Part shown: positions 1-8,259 of the stretch, one piece after another
How positions within the stretch are numbered: position 1 is the first letter of the stretch
Layout of the letters: every line of letters starts with the position of its first letter
Assembly: GCA_016125425.1 (NCBI GenBank)
Contig: WGLT01000001.1
Coordinates: 1-46,480 of the forward strand
From: Alphaproteobacteria bacterium
Lineage (GTDB): Bacteria; Pseudomonadota; Alphaproteobacteria; Caulobacterales; Parvularculaceae
Length of the DNA: 46,480 nucleotides
Reading direction: 5' to 3'
The notes under the pieces: model-generated
What the model was told of the DNA's origin: nothing
Databases searched by the model: none
The model's input: the letters and a program-made list of their open reading frames with translations, nothing else
Program-made: the position numbers and the translations under genes

Positions 1-2
1 AC

Positions 3-189
3 ACCTTTCGCGTGATCGCCGAGGAACACCTGGCCCGTGTCGAGAAGGAAGGACGGGCCGATACCACAATCACGAAGACAAAATGGCTCCTTGAATTCGC
101 CTATCCGCTGATAGGCGATCTCCCCATCACGCAAGTCGGCGTCTCGGCTGTTCTCAACGTTCTTCGACAGGTCGAGGCGCGCGGTCGAG
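3..189 (+). pseudogene. P4-type tyrosine integrase fragment
   Basis: The open frame entering from the window edge reads like the middle of a P4-family prophage/island integrase (the SAM-like core-binding segment), including WLLEFAYPLIGDLPIT and VLRQVEARGR. After VEARGR the similarity stops and the expected catalytic domain with its R-H-R-Y residues is absent. The reading frame then runs into sequence that makes sense only in another frame (next entry). The 5' end lies outside the window, so the N-terminus cannot be judged. This is inferred to be a relic of the integrase that once delivered the neighbouring accessory genes. Confidence 0.7.
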
Positions 190-324
190 CAGGAAGGCAC
201 GGTGGACCTGTCGTCGCAAGAACAGGCCGAATTCGATCCGGTGCTCGAAGCCTCACGCGAATCCTTCCCAGCCTCCGATCCCCCGGCCTGGACTGGCGTG
301 ACGATAGCCGGGAAAGAACAATGA
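184..324 (+). pseudogene. C-terminal tail of a small acidic protein (SFPASDPPAW motif)
   Basis: In a different frame from the integrase fragment, about 46 codons run to a TGA at 322-324 and contain ASRESFPASDPPAWTG. This short motif recurs at the ends of many small uncharacterised proteobacterial proteins. No start codon with a ribosome binding site is visible, and the frame begins at the point where integrase similarity ends. I therefore read it as the 3' remnant of a gene whose front was lost at the junction. No function can be assigned. Confidence 0.45.
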
Positions 325-357
325 ACGGAATATCTAGCGCGAGCGAGGATCTGCCGC

Positions 358-1110
358 TTGTTTCCCTACCTTGACACCGTCGCGCGCCGCTATCCGCCCG
401 TCATTGTATGGGCGATCATCGGCATGAACGTCCTCGCGTTCCTCTATCAGACCAGCCTGCCGCCGCGCGTGCTGGATCGGTTCCTGTTCGAGTTCGCGCT
501 GGTGCCCTCGCGCTTCTTCGGGCAACTGAGCCTCGTCGCCCCGTCGGACTGGACCCCGTTCCTGACCAATATCTTCCTGCACGGGGGCTGGCTGCACCTC
601 ATCTTGAACATGTGGACGCTCTGGATCTTCGGCCCCGCTGTCGAAGATCGGCTCGGACCGGGTAGATTCACGTTGTTCTATCTGTTCTGTGGTGTGGCAG
701 CCGGACTGGCTCACGCTCTGACAAACCCCGACTCAGTCGTTCCCGCGCTTGGCGCATCCGGGGCGATCGCGGGCGTGATCGGTTGCTACGCGCGCATGTT
801 TCCGGCGGCTCGGCTGGTGGTGATCGTGCCGATTCTGTTCATTCCCCTCTTCTTCGAAGTGCGCGCGGTCATTTTCGCGATGATCTGGTTTTTCATGCAG
901 GTCATTCCCGGCTTTCTATCGCTCGGCAGCGATCAGGCCACGGGCGGGATCGCCTGGTGGGCGCATATCGGCGGGTTTCTCGCCGGTTGGCTTGTAACGC
1001 CACTCCTGCGAAGGCGCGCCGATGCCTATCGCCACTATTATCGCGACGAGGGCATCTATGGCTTTCTGCCGGATGGCCGACGGGAAGGAGGACAAGGTCC
1101 ATGGACATAA
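358..1110 (+). CDS. Rhomboid family intramembrane serine protease
   Basis: A 250-residue polytopic membrane protein of the rhomboid family, which cleaves transmembrane substrates inside the inner membrane. Visible hallmarks are the loop FLHGGWLHLILNMW, the nucleophile motif ALGASGAIAGVIG (Ser in GASG) and the C-terminal histidine motif WWAHIGGFLAG, which together give the Ser-His dyad. No ATG fits, and TTG at 358 preceded by AGGA at about 344 is the best start. The stop overlaps the next gene by 10 bases, so the two are very likely co-translated. In related accessory loci a rhomboid lies just before an SDH-type protease, a thioredoxin and KefB, as here. The substrate is unknown. Confidence 0.85.
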   Translation: MFPYLDTVARRYPPVIVWAIIGMNVLAFLYQTSLPPRVLDRFLFEFALVPSRFFGQLSLVAPSDWTPFLTNIFLHGGWLHLILNMWTLWIFGPAVEDRLGPGRFTLFYLFCGVAAGLAHALTNPDSVVPALGASGAIAGVIGCYARMFPAARLVVIVPILFIPLFFEVRAVIFAMIWFFMQVIPGFLSLGSDQATGGIAWWAHIGGFLAGWLVTPLLRRRADAYRHYYRDEGIYGFLPDGRREGGQGPWT

Positions 1111-1943
1111 TGCAGCTGTTCTGGCTGTTCTTCATCGTTTCGGCGCTGCAGCCGGTTCTGCAGCGCCGATATCTTGAGACGATGCGCACACGCAAGATCG
1201 CCAACATCGAGAAGAAGCGCGGCAGTCGCGTCATTCTGCTGATTCATCGGCAGGAGACCATGAACCTGCTGGGTTTCCCCCTGATGCGCTACATCGACGT
1301 CAATGACTCGGAGGAAGTCCTGCGCGCGATCCAGATGACCGACGACGAAGTGCCGCTCGACATCGTGCTGCACACACCGGGCGGTCTTGTGCTGGCGGCA
1401 ACACAGATTGCCCGCGCCATTCAGGGACACAAGGGCAAGGTCACAGTGTTCGTGCCACATTACGCGATGTCCGGTGGCACGCTGATCGCACTCGCTGCCG
1501 ACGAGATCGTGATGTGCGAACATTCCGTGCTGGGACCCGTCGATCCGCAACTTGGCCAGTTGCCTGCTGCCTCGCTCATCAAGGTCGTCGAGGAGAAACC
1601 CATCGCCGAGATCGACGACCAGACCCTGATTATGGCCGATGTCGGTCGCAAGGCCATTGTGCAGATCGAGGCATTCGCGAAACGTCTGCTGTCCGACAAG
1701 ATGGACGAGGACCGCGCGGCGGCGCTGGCGACAAAGCTCGCGACGGGCACCTGGACTCACGACTATCCCATCTCTGCCGATGAGGCCCGCGACATGGGCC
1801 TGCCCGTTGGAACGGACATGCCCAAGGAAATACTGGAGCTGATGACGCTCTATCCGCAGCCGGTTCGGCGCCAGGGCGGTGGCGTGGAATACCTGCCCGA
1901 GCCGCGGCAGCGAGAGGCACGCCGCGCCATGTCCACGCGCTGA
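1101..1943 (+). CDS. SDH family Clp-fold serine proteinase
   Basis: A 280-residue protein of the SDH/ClpP-like membrane-associated serine protease family. An N-terminal hydrophobic segment (residues ~3-18, LFWLFFIVSALQPVL) probably anchors it to the membrane. The crotonase/ClpP-like fold shows HTPGGLVLAATQIA (oxyanion-hole glycine pair) and YAMSGGTLIALAADEIVM with the likely nucleophilic Ser, followed by LGPVDPQLGQ. The start ATG at 1101 is preceded by GGAGG at 1086-1090. It overlaps the rhomboid gene, which points to coupled membrane protein quality control. A stress role is inferred from context rather than from the sequence itself. Confidence 0.85.
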   Translation: MDIMQLFWLFFIVSALQPVLQRRYLETMRTRKIANIEKKRGSRVILLIHRQETMNLLGFPLMRYIDVNDSEEVLRAIQMTDDEVPLDIVLHTPGGLVLAATQIARAIQGHKGKVTVFVPHYAMSGGTLIALAADEIVMCEHSVLGPVDPQLGQLPAASLIKVVEEKPIAEIDDQTLIMADVGRKAIVQIEAFAKRLLSDKMDEDRAAALATKLATGTWTHDYPISADEARDMGLPVGTDMPKEILELMTLYPQPVRRQGGGVEYLPEPRQREARRAMSTR

Positions 1944-1996
1944 ACGCTTGCATCTCATCCGGCCGCCAAGACCGGCTCGTCAACGAAAGGATACAG

Positions 1997-2419
1997 GTGC
2001 CCACGGTCGTTTGCCCGCAGTGCAATTCCACCAACAGGGTGCCGGAAGGGCGCCTGACCGATAATCCCAATTGCGGACGCTGCGGCGCGCCTCTCTTTCA
2101 AGGCAGGCCCGTCACGCTTACCGCGGCTAATTTTGACCGGCATGCGAATGCCGAGCTGCCATTGCTGGTCGATTTCTGGGCCGAGTGGTGCGGGCCATGC
2201 AGGATGATGGCGCCCCAATTCGAGGCGGCGGCGCAGTCGCTCGAACCAAATTTCCGCCTTGGTAAGCTTGATACGGAAGCCGAACAGCAGATCGCCGGCC
2301 GCCATGGGATCCGCGGCATTCCCACCATGATCCTGTTCAGGAGCGGCAAGGAAATCGCGAGGACGAGCGGTGCAATGCCTGCCGCGCAGATAGCGCAGTG
2401 GGCGCGCTCGCACGTCTAG
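1997..2419 (+). CDS. trxC: Thioredoxin 2 (TrxC type, zinc-binding N-terminus)
   Basis: A cytoplasmic thiol-disulfide reductant of 140 residues. The N-terminal zinc ribbon has two Cys pairs, CPQC (residues ~6-9) and CGRC (~26-29), as in TrxC. The thioredoxin fold carries the active site WAEWCGPCRMMAP and the cis-proline motif GIPTM. The start is GTG at 1997, with AAAGGA six bases upstream. It lies 53 bases after the SDH protease and before a broken KefB gene; a trx-kefB pair is typical of stress-tolerance islands. It seems intact and functional. Confidence 0.9.
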   Translation: MPTVVCPQCNSTNRVPEGRLTDNPNCGRCGAPLFQGRPVTLTAANFDRHANAELPLLVDFWAEWCGPCRMMAPQFEAAAQSLEPNFRLGKLDTEAEQQIAGRHGIRGIPTMILFRSGKEIARTSGAMPAAQIAQWARSHV

Positions 2420-2467
2420 AGTTTACAGGTATTGGCCTTCCCTGCGCCATGCCATCAAGAGAAGAAC

Positions 2468-2587
2468 ATGCATGGCGTGACCGGATTTGTCGAAAGTGCG
2501 GCGTTGTTGGTCTTTGCCGCGTTCGTGCTCGTGACGATGTGCTCACGGATCGGCGTGCCCAGCATTGTCGGTTACATTCAGCCATAA
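2468..2587 (+). pseudogene. kefB: KefB-type cation:proton antiporter, N-terminal fragment
   Basis: The ATG at 2468 opens a frame beginning MHGVTGFVESAALLVF and reaching GVPSIVGYI, the first transmembrane helix and the start of the second of KefB-type K+/H+ (CPA2) antiporters. Similarity ends at codon 37 (2576-2578), where the sequence becomes that of an IS3 transposase read from the other strand. The frame then stops after two foreign codons. At least 90% of the antiporter is missing, so no transport function remains. Confidence 0.75.
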
Positions 2588-2905
2588 TCGGCCTCGCTTC
2601 GGTTGTTTCTGGGGAACTTTCAGCCCTTCACGTCGCCAGATTCGGTAGACCCGCTTCTCGTTCACATGCCAGCCGTCTCGCCGGAGCAAGGCGGTGATGC
2701 GACGATAGCCATAGCGACCGAACTGTTCGGCGAGAGCGATGATCGTTTTGGTCAGCGCCTTCTCGCCCTGCCGGCCGCGCGGCTTCTTGCGTTGGGTCGA
2801 TCGGTGCTGACCGAGCGTCTCACAGGCCCGGCGTTCGGAGACGCCAAGCCCTTCGACAACCCGGTCAACACACGCCCGGCGGCGCGAAGGGCTTAAAAGT
2901 TTCCC
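2577..2905 (-). pseudogene. IS3 transposase orfB, N-terminal fragment
   Basis: Minus-strand reading gives GLGVSERRACETLGQHRS, then the helix-turn-helix-like GRYGYRRITALLRRDGWHV and KVPQKQPKRGRLWLN, the conserved region before the DDE domain of IS3 OrfB. It would be made by frameshift from orfA, whose end (AAACTTTTAAGC, minus strand) is a possible slippage site. All three catalytic acidic residues would lie downstream of the breakpoint and are absent. It is catalytically dead. Confidence 0.75.
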
Positions 2906-3168
2906 TTGGCGGCCTCAGCGAGAATAAGCTTGTCCAGCGTCAGATCGGAGACGGCCTTGCGCAGACGCAGGTTCTCCTTCTCCAACTCTTTCAGTCGGCG
3001 GGCCTGATCAACGCCCATGCCGCCATATTCACGGCGCCATCTATAATAGGTTTGCTCCGTCACACCGATGGCGCGGACCGCCTGGCCCGTCGTCTCGCCA
3101 CGGCTCAGGCGCGCCTCAACCTCACGCAGCTTCGCAATAATCTCTTCCGGTTTGGCTCTTTTCGCCAT
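2893..3168 (-). CDS. IS3-family transposase OrfA
   Basis: A 91-residue DNA-binding subunit of an IS3 element. It begins MAKRAKPEEIIAKLREVEAR and contains VTEQTYYRWRREYGGM (helix-turn-helix), followed by the leucine-zipper-like stretch RRLKELEKENLRLRKAVSDL. The length matches the family and the frame is intact. It is orphaned because the partner orfB is truncated, so it could at most act as a DNA-binding inhibitor. Confidence 0.85.
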   Translation of the reverse strand: MAKRAKPEEIIAKLREVEARLSRGETTGQAVRAIGVTEQTYYRWRREYGGMGVDQARRLKELEKENLRLRKAVSDLTLDKLILAEAAKGNF

Positions 3169-3234
3169 GTCTCAGCTCCTCTTGCAAAGCCAAGACGAAC
3201 AGATTCATCGGACCACTATTGGGGCCGCAGACCA

Positions 3235-3747
3235 ATGGGCTCCACTCTCGTGAATTTCATTTCTATGCCGGACATCGGCGCAATGAGTCATGACCGCGCG
3301 GCCGATTATCTGGTGTTGTTCTGGGGCGGAGCCATGGTGGGCCGCTTCCTCGGCGCGGGCGTCATGCGCTTCGTCAGCGCCGAACGATTGCTGGCGATTG
3401 CGAGCATTGGCGCGTTGGCGCTCAGTCTGACGGCCGTGACGACCGGCGGACGCCTGGCGATGTGGTGTTTGATCTCCGTCGGGTTGTTTCATTCCATCAT
3501 GTTTCCGACGATATTCACGCTCGCCATACGAGGTCTTGGTCCGCTTACGGAGGAAGGTTCCGGTCTGCTGATTATGGCGATCGCCGGCGGCGCATTATCG
3601 GCCTTGCAGGGCGTCATCGCCGATCATGTGGGTCTGCAATTGTCTTACCTGTTGCCCGCGGCCTGCTATGCCTATGTGCTGTTCTATGCGGTTTGGGGCA
3701 GTCGTCAGACTTCTTTCCCGCCAGACAGGAAGACAGCCGAAACCTAG
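3235..3747 (+). pseudogene. FucP-type sugar MFS transporter, C-terminal half
   Basis: The frame from ATG 3235 (GSTLVNFISMPDIGAMSH, then VLFWGGAMVGRFLGAGV) matches the second half of the fucose/glucose/galactose:H+ symporter family, beginning in about the seventh of twelve helices. It runs through further helices to a C-terminal TAG at 3747. The N-terminal half is missing exactly where the IS end lies, so the gene was cut by the insertion or a following deletion. The ATG at 3235 is a family-internal methionine and no good ribosome binding site precedes it. It probably once imported the sugar oxidised by the neighbouring genes. Confidence 0.75.
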
Positions 3748-3750
3748 CTG

Positions 3751-4491
3751 TTAGCGAATATCTGCGACGGCTTTTTGCGGGCTGCGCGAATTCATCGTAT
3801 CGGCAAGCGCCAAGTCTACCAGATTTGACATGGCGGCGTAGGCGGCGTTCGGATTTCCGGCCGCAATCGCGTCGTAAACGCGCCGGTGATCGGGGATGGG
3901 ATCGCGCGGCAGAGGGTTGTCCCGCTGCTTGAAAATGGTCGTCCACGATATCGCCGCGCCCACCCCGCTCGTCAACGATACGAGGAACATGTTTCCGGTC
4001 GCGCGCAGAATTGCAGAGTGAAATGCAAGGTCGGCTTCGCGGCCGTGTTCGGTGGCGAGCGTTTCCTCTGTCATCGCCTCAAGCGCGCGCTCCATGTCCT
4101 CCAAGTCGCTCGCGCTGCGTCGCTGCGCCGCCAAAGCCGCCGCGGAGGGTTCGATCATGCGTCGCAATTCGAAAAGTCCGCTGAGAAAGGCTTCATCGGG
4201 TTCGAATTCGAACACCCAAGACAAGACGTCCGGATCAAGGAGGTGCCAGGTCGATTGGCGACTGACACGGGTGCCGACCTTTGGTCGCGACACCACCAGT
4301 CCTTTCGCGGCCAATATACGCATGGCCTCGCGATATACCGTCCGCGAAACGTGCAGGTGTTCACTCGCTGCGATTTCGCCGTCGAGGATCTCGCCCGGCT
4401 TGTATTCTCCCGAAATAATCTTGACGCCGATATCTCTGGCGATTTCGCCATGCAGACGAAGCGATTTATCCGTTTTCCGCTTGCGCGGCAT
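3751..4491 (-). CDS. FadR-subfamily GntR transcriptional regulator
   Basis: A 246-residue repressor. The N-terminal winged helix (residues ~15-80) includes IISGEYKPGEIL, LHVSRTVYREAMRILAAKGLV and SRPKVGTRVS. The C-terminal FCD ligand-binding domain includes LFELRRMIEPSAAALAA and a metal-site-like FHSAILRATGN. The gene order with a sugar-acid dehydratase and a sugar dehydrogenase suggests the ligand is a sugar acid or its dehydrated product. A TNGTNNNACNA palindrome of this subfamily lies in the promoter between those two genes. The 266 bases between this gene and the dehydratase show no gene; the regulator's own promoter presumably lies there. Confidence 0.85.
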   Translation of the reverse strand: MPRKRKTDKSLRLHGEIARDIGVKIISGEYKPGEILDGEIAASEHLHVSRTVYREAMRILAAKGLVVSRPKVGTRVSRQSTWHLLDPDVLSWVFEFEPDEAFLSGLFELRRMIEPSAAALAAQRRSASDLEDMERALEAMTEETLATEHGREADLAFHSAILRATGNMFLVSLTSGVGAAISWTTIFKQRDNPLPRDPIPDHRRVYDAIAAGNPNAAYAAMSNLVDLALADTMNSRSPQKAVADIR

Positions 4492-4757
4492 CTTCGATGC
4501 CTCCTCAAAACCTCTTTGCGAGGCCTATCACGATTTGCGTACGCTATCCTGCAACGTATTCAGCCTGCAAATTAGGCGCGTCGCCTTCGATCCGTCGAGG
4601 CTCGCCTGATTTCAGGTCAAGCGCCGCCGAGGGCCGAATCGGACCGCGCGATGCGTGGGTCAGAAGACTTGGCCTCGCGCAGGGCGGCGAGCATATGACA
4701 TTTTTTCCGTGGCCGTCCGCCTTGTCGCCTATGTGGGGCCAGCTCTTCCGGCAGGCT

Positions 4758-6590
4758 CTAATGATTGTCGCGAGGCGGACCGTATTTCGCGGCGACATCC
4801 TGATATTTCACCGCCGGTTCGAGCACCATGCCGGTGTCCATCTGACCAATGAGGCTACGCTGGATTTCTTGCCATGGCGTCTGCGACGCCGGATAGGGAT
4901 AACCGCCTCGCGCGCTGAGGTCGGCGCGCCGACGCTCCAATTCCTCATCGGATATCAAGATGTCGGCTGTGCATTTCCGGAGATCGATTCGAACCCTGCC
5001 GCCGGTTTGTATGAGCGCGAGCCCGCCGCCCGCCGCGGCTTCCGGAGAGGCGTTGAGGATGGAGGGCGAATCAGACGTTCCTGATTGCTGTCCGTCGCCA
5101 ATGCAGGGAAGCGAGCTGACGCCGCGCTTAATGAGGGCCGCGGGCGGTTGCATATTCACGACTTCCGCCGCGCCGGGATAGCCGATCGGTCCCGCGCCTC
5201 GAATGACCAAGACGCAACTTTCATCGATGTCGAGCGCGGCGTCTTCGATTCGGGCGTGATAGTCCTCCGGTCCGTCGAAAACGATCGCCCGCCCTTCAAA
5301 AGCTTCCGGGTCGTCCGGGTTGGAAAGATATCGGTTGCGGAAGTCATCAGTGATGACACTGGCCTTCATGATCGCGTTTTCGAACAGATTTCCGCTCAAC
5401 ACGATGAAGCCGGCGTTGTCTCGCAATGGACGATCGATCGGACGGATCACATCCGTATCGGCGATCTCACAGCCTCGGCAATTGTCGCCAATGCTCTTGC
5501 CGTTCACGGTCATCGCGTTTTCTTCGATAAGGCCCCGTTTCATCAATTCGCTCACCACGGCGGGCACGCCGCCGGCGCGGTAATAATCTTCTCCTAAATA
5601 CGCGCCTGCGGGCTGCAGATTGACCAGGAGCGGCACCTCCCGCCCATAGGTTTGCCAGTCCTTCAACGGCAGATCGGCGCCCATATGCCGCGCAATCGCA
5701 GCGATATGGATCGGCGCATTGGTCGAACCGCCGATTGCGGAGTTGACGACAATAGCGTTGCGGAAGGCGGAGGGAGTCAGGATATCGGACGGCCTCAGAT
5801 TCTCATGAACCATCTCAACGATGCGCTTGCCGGTCAGATACGCCATCTGGGCGCGTTCGCGATAGGGCGATGGAATGGCGGCCGAGCCGGGCAGTTGCAT
5901 GCCCAACGCCTCCGCCAGCGAATTCATCGTCGTCGCCGTGCCCATAGTGTTGCAGTAACCGGTGGAGGCCGCTGACGACGCCACCAAATCGAGGAATCCG
6001 GAGTAATCAATTTCGCCCGCCGCCAGCATTCGACGGGCCTTCCAAACGATCGTTCCCGAACCGGTGCGCTCTCCGTTGAACCAGCCATTGAGCATCGGCC
6101 CGACGGATAGCGCGATGGCGGGAATATTGACCGTCGCCGCCGCCATTAGACAGGCCGGCGTGGTCTTGTCGCATCCGATCGTGAGGACCACCCCGTCAAT
6201 GGGGTAACCGTAGAGGAGCTCCACCAGTCCCAGATAAGCCAGATTGCGGTCGAGCCCGGCGGTCGGCCGCTTGCCGGTTTCCTGAATCGGATGCACGGGA
6301 AATTCGATGGCTATGCCGCCCGCCTCGCGGATGCCTTCTCGCACGCGGTGGGCGAGCGTCAGATGGTGCCGGTTGCATGGAGAAAGATCCGATCCGGTCT
6401 GGGCGATGCCGATCACCGGCCTGCCCGATTGCAGCTCCTCGCGCGTTAATCCGAAGTTGAGATAGCGCTCGACATAAAGCGCCGTCATGCTCGGGTTGTC
6501 CGGATTGTCGAACCACGCGCGCGAGCGCAGTCGGCGCGCCGAAGACGGCGCGGAGGAGGGGGACGAATTGTCGTCGCGATCTTCGGCCAT
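4758..6590 (-). CDS. IlvD/Edd family sugar-acid dehydratase (XylD-like)
   Basis: A 610-residue Fe-S dehydratase that would convert an aldonic acid (xylonate, arabinonate or galactonate) to its 2-keto-3-deoxy acid. Cluster-binding cysteines are visible in [15 protein letters not shown] and GYCNTMGT, and the CDK lysine is the usual carbamylation/metal site. The C-terminus [18 protein letters not shown] closely resembles Caulobacter xylonate dehydratase as I remember it. ATG 6590 is chosen because upstream in-frame codons run into the divergent promoter and operator. Substrate cannot be fixed from sequence; the neighbouring dehydrogenase favours pentose or galactose oxidation. No aldolase or KDG kinase is present nearby, so the pathway is incomplete in this window. 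Confidence 0.85.
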   Translation of the reverse strand: MAEDRDDNSSPSSAPSSARRLRSRAWFDNPDNPSMTALYVERYLNFGLTREELQSGRPVIGIAQTGSDLSPCNRHHLTLAHRVREGIREAGGIAIEFPVHPIQETGKRPTAGLDRNLAYLGLVELLYGYPIDGVVLTIGCDKTTPACLMAAATVNIPAIALSVGPMLNGWFNGERTGSGTIVWKARRMLAAGEIDYSGFLDLVASSAASTGYCNTMGTATTMNSLAEALGMQLPGSAAIPSPYRERAQMAYLTGKRIVEMVHENLRPSDILTPSAFRNAIVVNSAIGGSTNAPIHIAAIARHMGADLPLKDWQTYGREVPLLVNLQPAGAYLGEDYYRAGGVPAVVSELMKRGLIEENAMTVNGKSIGDNCRGCEIADTDVIRPIDRPLRDNAGFIVLSGNLFENAIMKASVITDDFRNRYLSNPDDPEAFEGRAIVFDGPEDYHARIEDAALDIDESCVLVIRGAGPIGYPGAAEVVNMQPPAALIKRGVSSLPCIGDGQQSGTSDSPSILNASPEAAAGGGLALIQTGGRVRIDLRKCTADILISDEELERRRADLSARGGYPYPASQTPWQEIQRSLIGQMDTGMVLEPAVKYQDVAAKYGPPRDNH

Positions 6591-6645
6591 GCTGTTACCC
6601 TGCGGCGACTTTCCAAGCCTTTGACAGTTTTCGCCGCCCATGTCT

Positions 6646-6660
6646 ATTTGTACGACAAAT
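6646..6660. promoter_or_regulatory. Putative FadR/GntR operator in the divergent promoter
   Basis: ATTTGTACGACAAAT is a perfect 6-3-6 inverted repeat whose core, TTGTACGACAA, matches the TNGTNNNACNA consensus of FadR-subfamily GntR regulators. It sits between the dehydratase start (6590, minus) and the dehydrogenase start (6682, plus). A repressor bound here could control both genes. Confidence 0.6.
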
Positions 6661-6681
6661 AATCCGCGATGGGGAGGGACA

Positions 6682-7605
6682 TTGAGCCGCTTGAAGATCG
6701 GAATTGTCGGCGCGGGAAAGATCGCGAGCGACCAGCACGCCCCGGCCATCGCCGCTGCGCCAGGCTTGGAGCTGACGGGTTTCGCCGACCCCGTCTCCAA
6801 TATTGAAGGGGCTCCTGGCTTTCAGTCGCTCGCCGAGATGATAAGAGCCGTCCGGCCGGACGCGATCGCTGTCTGTACGCCGCCGCAGGTGCGCGACGCC
6901 ATAGCGCGCGAAGCGCTTGGCGCTGGGCTGCACGTCCTGCTGGAAAAACCGCCCTGCGCAACGGTGGGAGCGCTCGAAGAGCTCGCCATGATCGCCGGTC
7001 AGGCGGGCGTTACCTTATTTACGGCCTGGCACTCGCAGCATGCGCCCGCGGTCGCGGCGGCCAGGCGCTGGCTCGCGGAGCATTCTCCGCGGCGCATCGT
7101 GGTGGAGTGGCGGGAGAATGTGCGCCGGTGGCATCCGGGCCAGCAATGGATCTGGCAGCCGGGCGGTCTCGGCGTGTTTGATCCAGGCATCAACGCCTTG
7201 TCTATTCTGACCGCGGTCTTGAAAGCGCCCGTTCGTCTGGAGCAATCGCGGCTCAGCTTTCCGGAAAATCGCGCAACCCCGATTGCCGCCTCGCTCCGGC
7301 TGAGCGCGGGCGAAGCGCCGATTGAAGCCGAATTTGACTGGCGTCACACCGGCGCTGAAGCTTGGGACATTGCAGTCGAAGCGGCCGACGGCGCGCGCAT
7401 GACGCTGTCAGCCGGAGGCCACCGCATAACCGCAGAAGGCGAGACGCCGCCGGATGTCCTCGAAGGCGAATACGCCTCGGTCTACAGACGCTTCGCCGAC
7501 CTCATCGCCGCCGGAGAAAGCGAAGTGCATGTCGAGCCTCTGCGCTTAGCGGCTGACGCTTTCCTGTTAGCCGAGCGTGTCGTGGTTGAACCGTTTTTCG
7601 ATTAG
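6682..7605 (+). CDS. Gfo/Idh/MocA family aldose 1-dehydrogenase
   Basis: A 307-residue NAD(P)-dependent sugar dehydrogenase, probably oxidising D-galactose or L-arabinose at C1 to the lactone. The Rossmann motif [19 protein letters not shown] is at the N-terminus, the family lysine is in [10 protein letters not shown], and [16 protein letters not shown] carries the substrate-site region. The start is TTG 6682, preceded by GGGGAGGG at 6671-6678; the in-frame ATG at 6640 would place the start upstream of the operator palindrome. Together with the divergent dehydratase it gives the first two steps of a non-phosphorylative (De Ley-Doudoroff/Weimberg-type) route. Confidence 0.8.
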   Translation: MSRLKIGIVGAGKIASDQHAPAIAAAPGLELTGFADPVSNIEGAPGFQSLAEMIRAVRPDAIAVCTPPQVRDAIAREALGAGLHVLLEKPPCATVGALEELAMIAGQAGVTLFTAWHSQHAPAVAAARRWLAEHSPRRIVVEWRENVRRWHPGQQWIWQPGGLGVFDPGINALSILTAVLKAPVRLEQSRLSFPENRATPIAASLRLSAGEAPIEAEFDWRHTGAEAWDIAVEAADGARMTLSAGGHRITAEGETPPDVLEGEYASVYRRFADLIAAGESEVHVEPLRLAADAFLLAERVVVEPFFD

Positions 7606-7622
7606 CGGCGAAGTCGCGCTGC

Positions 7623-7634
7623 TGTGACCCCCGA
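7623..7634. repeat. Left terminal inverted repeat of the IS3 derivative
   Basis: TGTGACCCCCGA, the exact reverse complement of 8248-8259. The outer bases 7619-7622 also pair with 8260-8263, so the true element tip could lie a few bases further out. Confidence 0.75.
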
Positions 7635-8197
7635 CTATCGACCAGCGTGATCCAGAGTCGGCGGTTGCATTTTGCTCATTCGAGCGGTGTTAGCAACGGG
7701 ATGGCGCGCGGAGCCGTCCAATAGCTCAAGCGCGTCGTCCCGTTGCGGTCGTAACGCCGCTGCGTAAGCGGCGGAGGTGAGATAGCCGAGCGCGGGATGC
7801 GGGCGCTCATTGTTGTAATCGCGCGCCCCCTCGGCGATGACGTATCGGGCGTGGCCGAGATCGCGAAAGAGATTTTCGTTGAGGCATTCATCCCGAAACC
7901 GACCGTTGAACGCCTCGCAGAAGCCGTTTTGCATGGGCTTGCCGGGGGCGATGTAATGCCATTGAAGGCCGGCGTCCTGCGCCCAGGCGAGAACGGCGTT
8001 GCTCGTGAACTCCGTGCCGTAACACATCAGGAAGAGTTGTTGGCGTGAGGCCGACAGGCCGACCGGGGAGCCTTCCAGGCGTAGAACGACGCTGATGACA
8101 TGCCGTGCTTGCGGCAGAGATCGGCGACGGTCACGCCGGCTTCGTGCTCCTTCAAGATCCCGATGATTTGTTCTTCCGAAAACCGTCATCGCTTCAT
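7635..8197 (-). pseudogene. IS3 transposase remnant: orfA start fused to orfB end
   Basis: From ATG 8197 (minus) the original OrfA begins MKR, then a TGA at 8186-8188 replaces the expected serine codon. The frame continues as RFSEEQIIGILKEHEAG and DLCRKHGMSSASFYAWK. At about 8070 this joins the C-terminal integrase domain of OrfB, seen as GTEFTSNAVLAWAQ, HYIAPGKPMQNGFCEAFNGR and DYNNERPHPALGYLT. The usual DNGTEFTS motif reads CYGTEFTS, so the second catalytic Asp is lost, and the first lies in the deleted part. The element is inactive by three independent lesions. Confidence 0.8.
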
Positions 8198-8247
8198 TCG
8201 TCCAGTCCTTTCTCAAGGCCGGACTCTAGCATCACATGGACGAATTA

Positions 8248-8259
8248 TCGGGGGTCACA
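8248..8259. repeat. Right terminal inverted repeat of the IS3 derivative
   Basis: TCGGGGGTCACA, the partner of 7623-7634, located 51 bases upstream of the orfA start on the minus strand, as expected for an IS3 left end. Confidence 0.75.

Larger units (their letters stand above)
2577..3232 (-). mobile_element. Broken IS3-family insertion sequence
   Basis: The element reads on the minus strand. A complete orfA is followed by only the N-terminal part of orfB, after which it joins kefB directly at 2576-2578. The orfA-proximal end is probably near 3232, because the FucP-like reading starts at about 3235. The bases TGGTCTGCGGCCCCAATAGT (minus strand, from 3232) are a plausible terminal inverted repeat. 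The orfB-distal end and its repeat are gone, so the element cannot transpose and the deletion probably removed the rest of kefB as well. Confidence 0.7.
7623..8259 (-). mobile_element. Internally deleted IS3-family derivative (637 bp)
   Basis: The ends carry a 12-base perfect terminal inverted repeat, TGTGACCCCCGA at 7623-7634 and its complement at 8248-8259, and symmetry extends four bases further out. Inside are the start of an IS3 orfA and the end of the matching orfB, joined by a deletion. It is a different IS from the one at 2577-3232. No convincing target duplication is seen. Having both ends but no working transposase, it is a non-autonomous element that could only move in trans. Confidence 0.75.

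Noticed and set aside
1056-1958. 300-codon open frame antisense to the rhomboid/SDH genes
   Set aside because: It mirrors real coding genes in high-GC DNA, has no recognisable motifs and no ribosome binding site.
2468-2587. Possible intact 39-residue membrane microprotein
   Set aside because: It aligns with the KefB N-terminus and stops within foreign sequence, so truncation is simpler.
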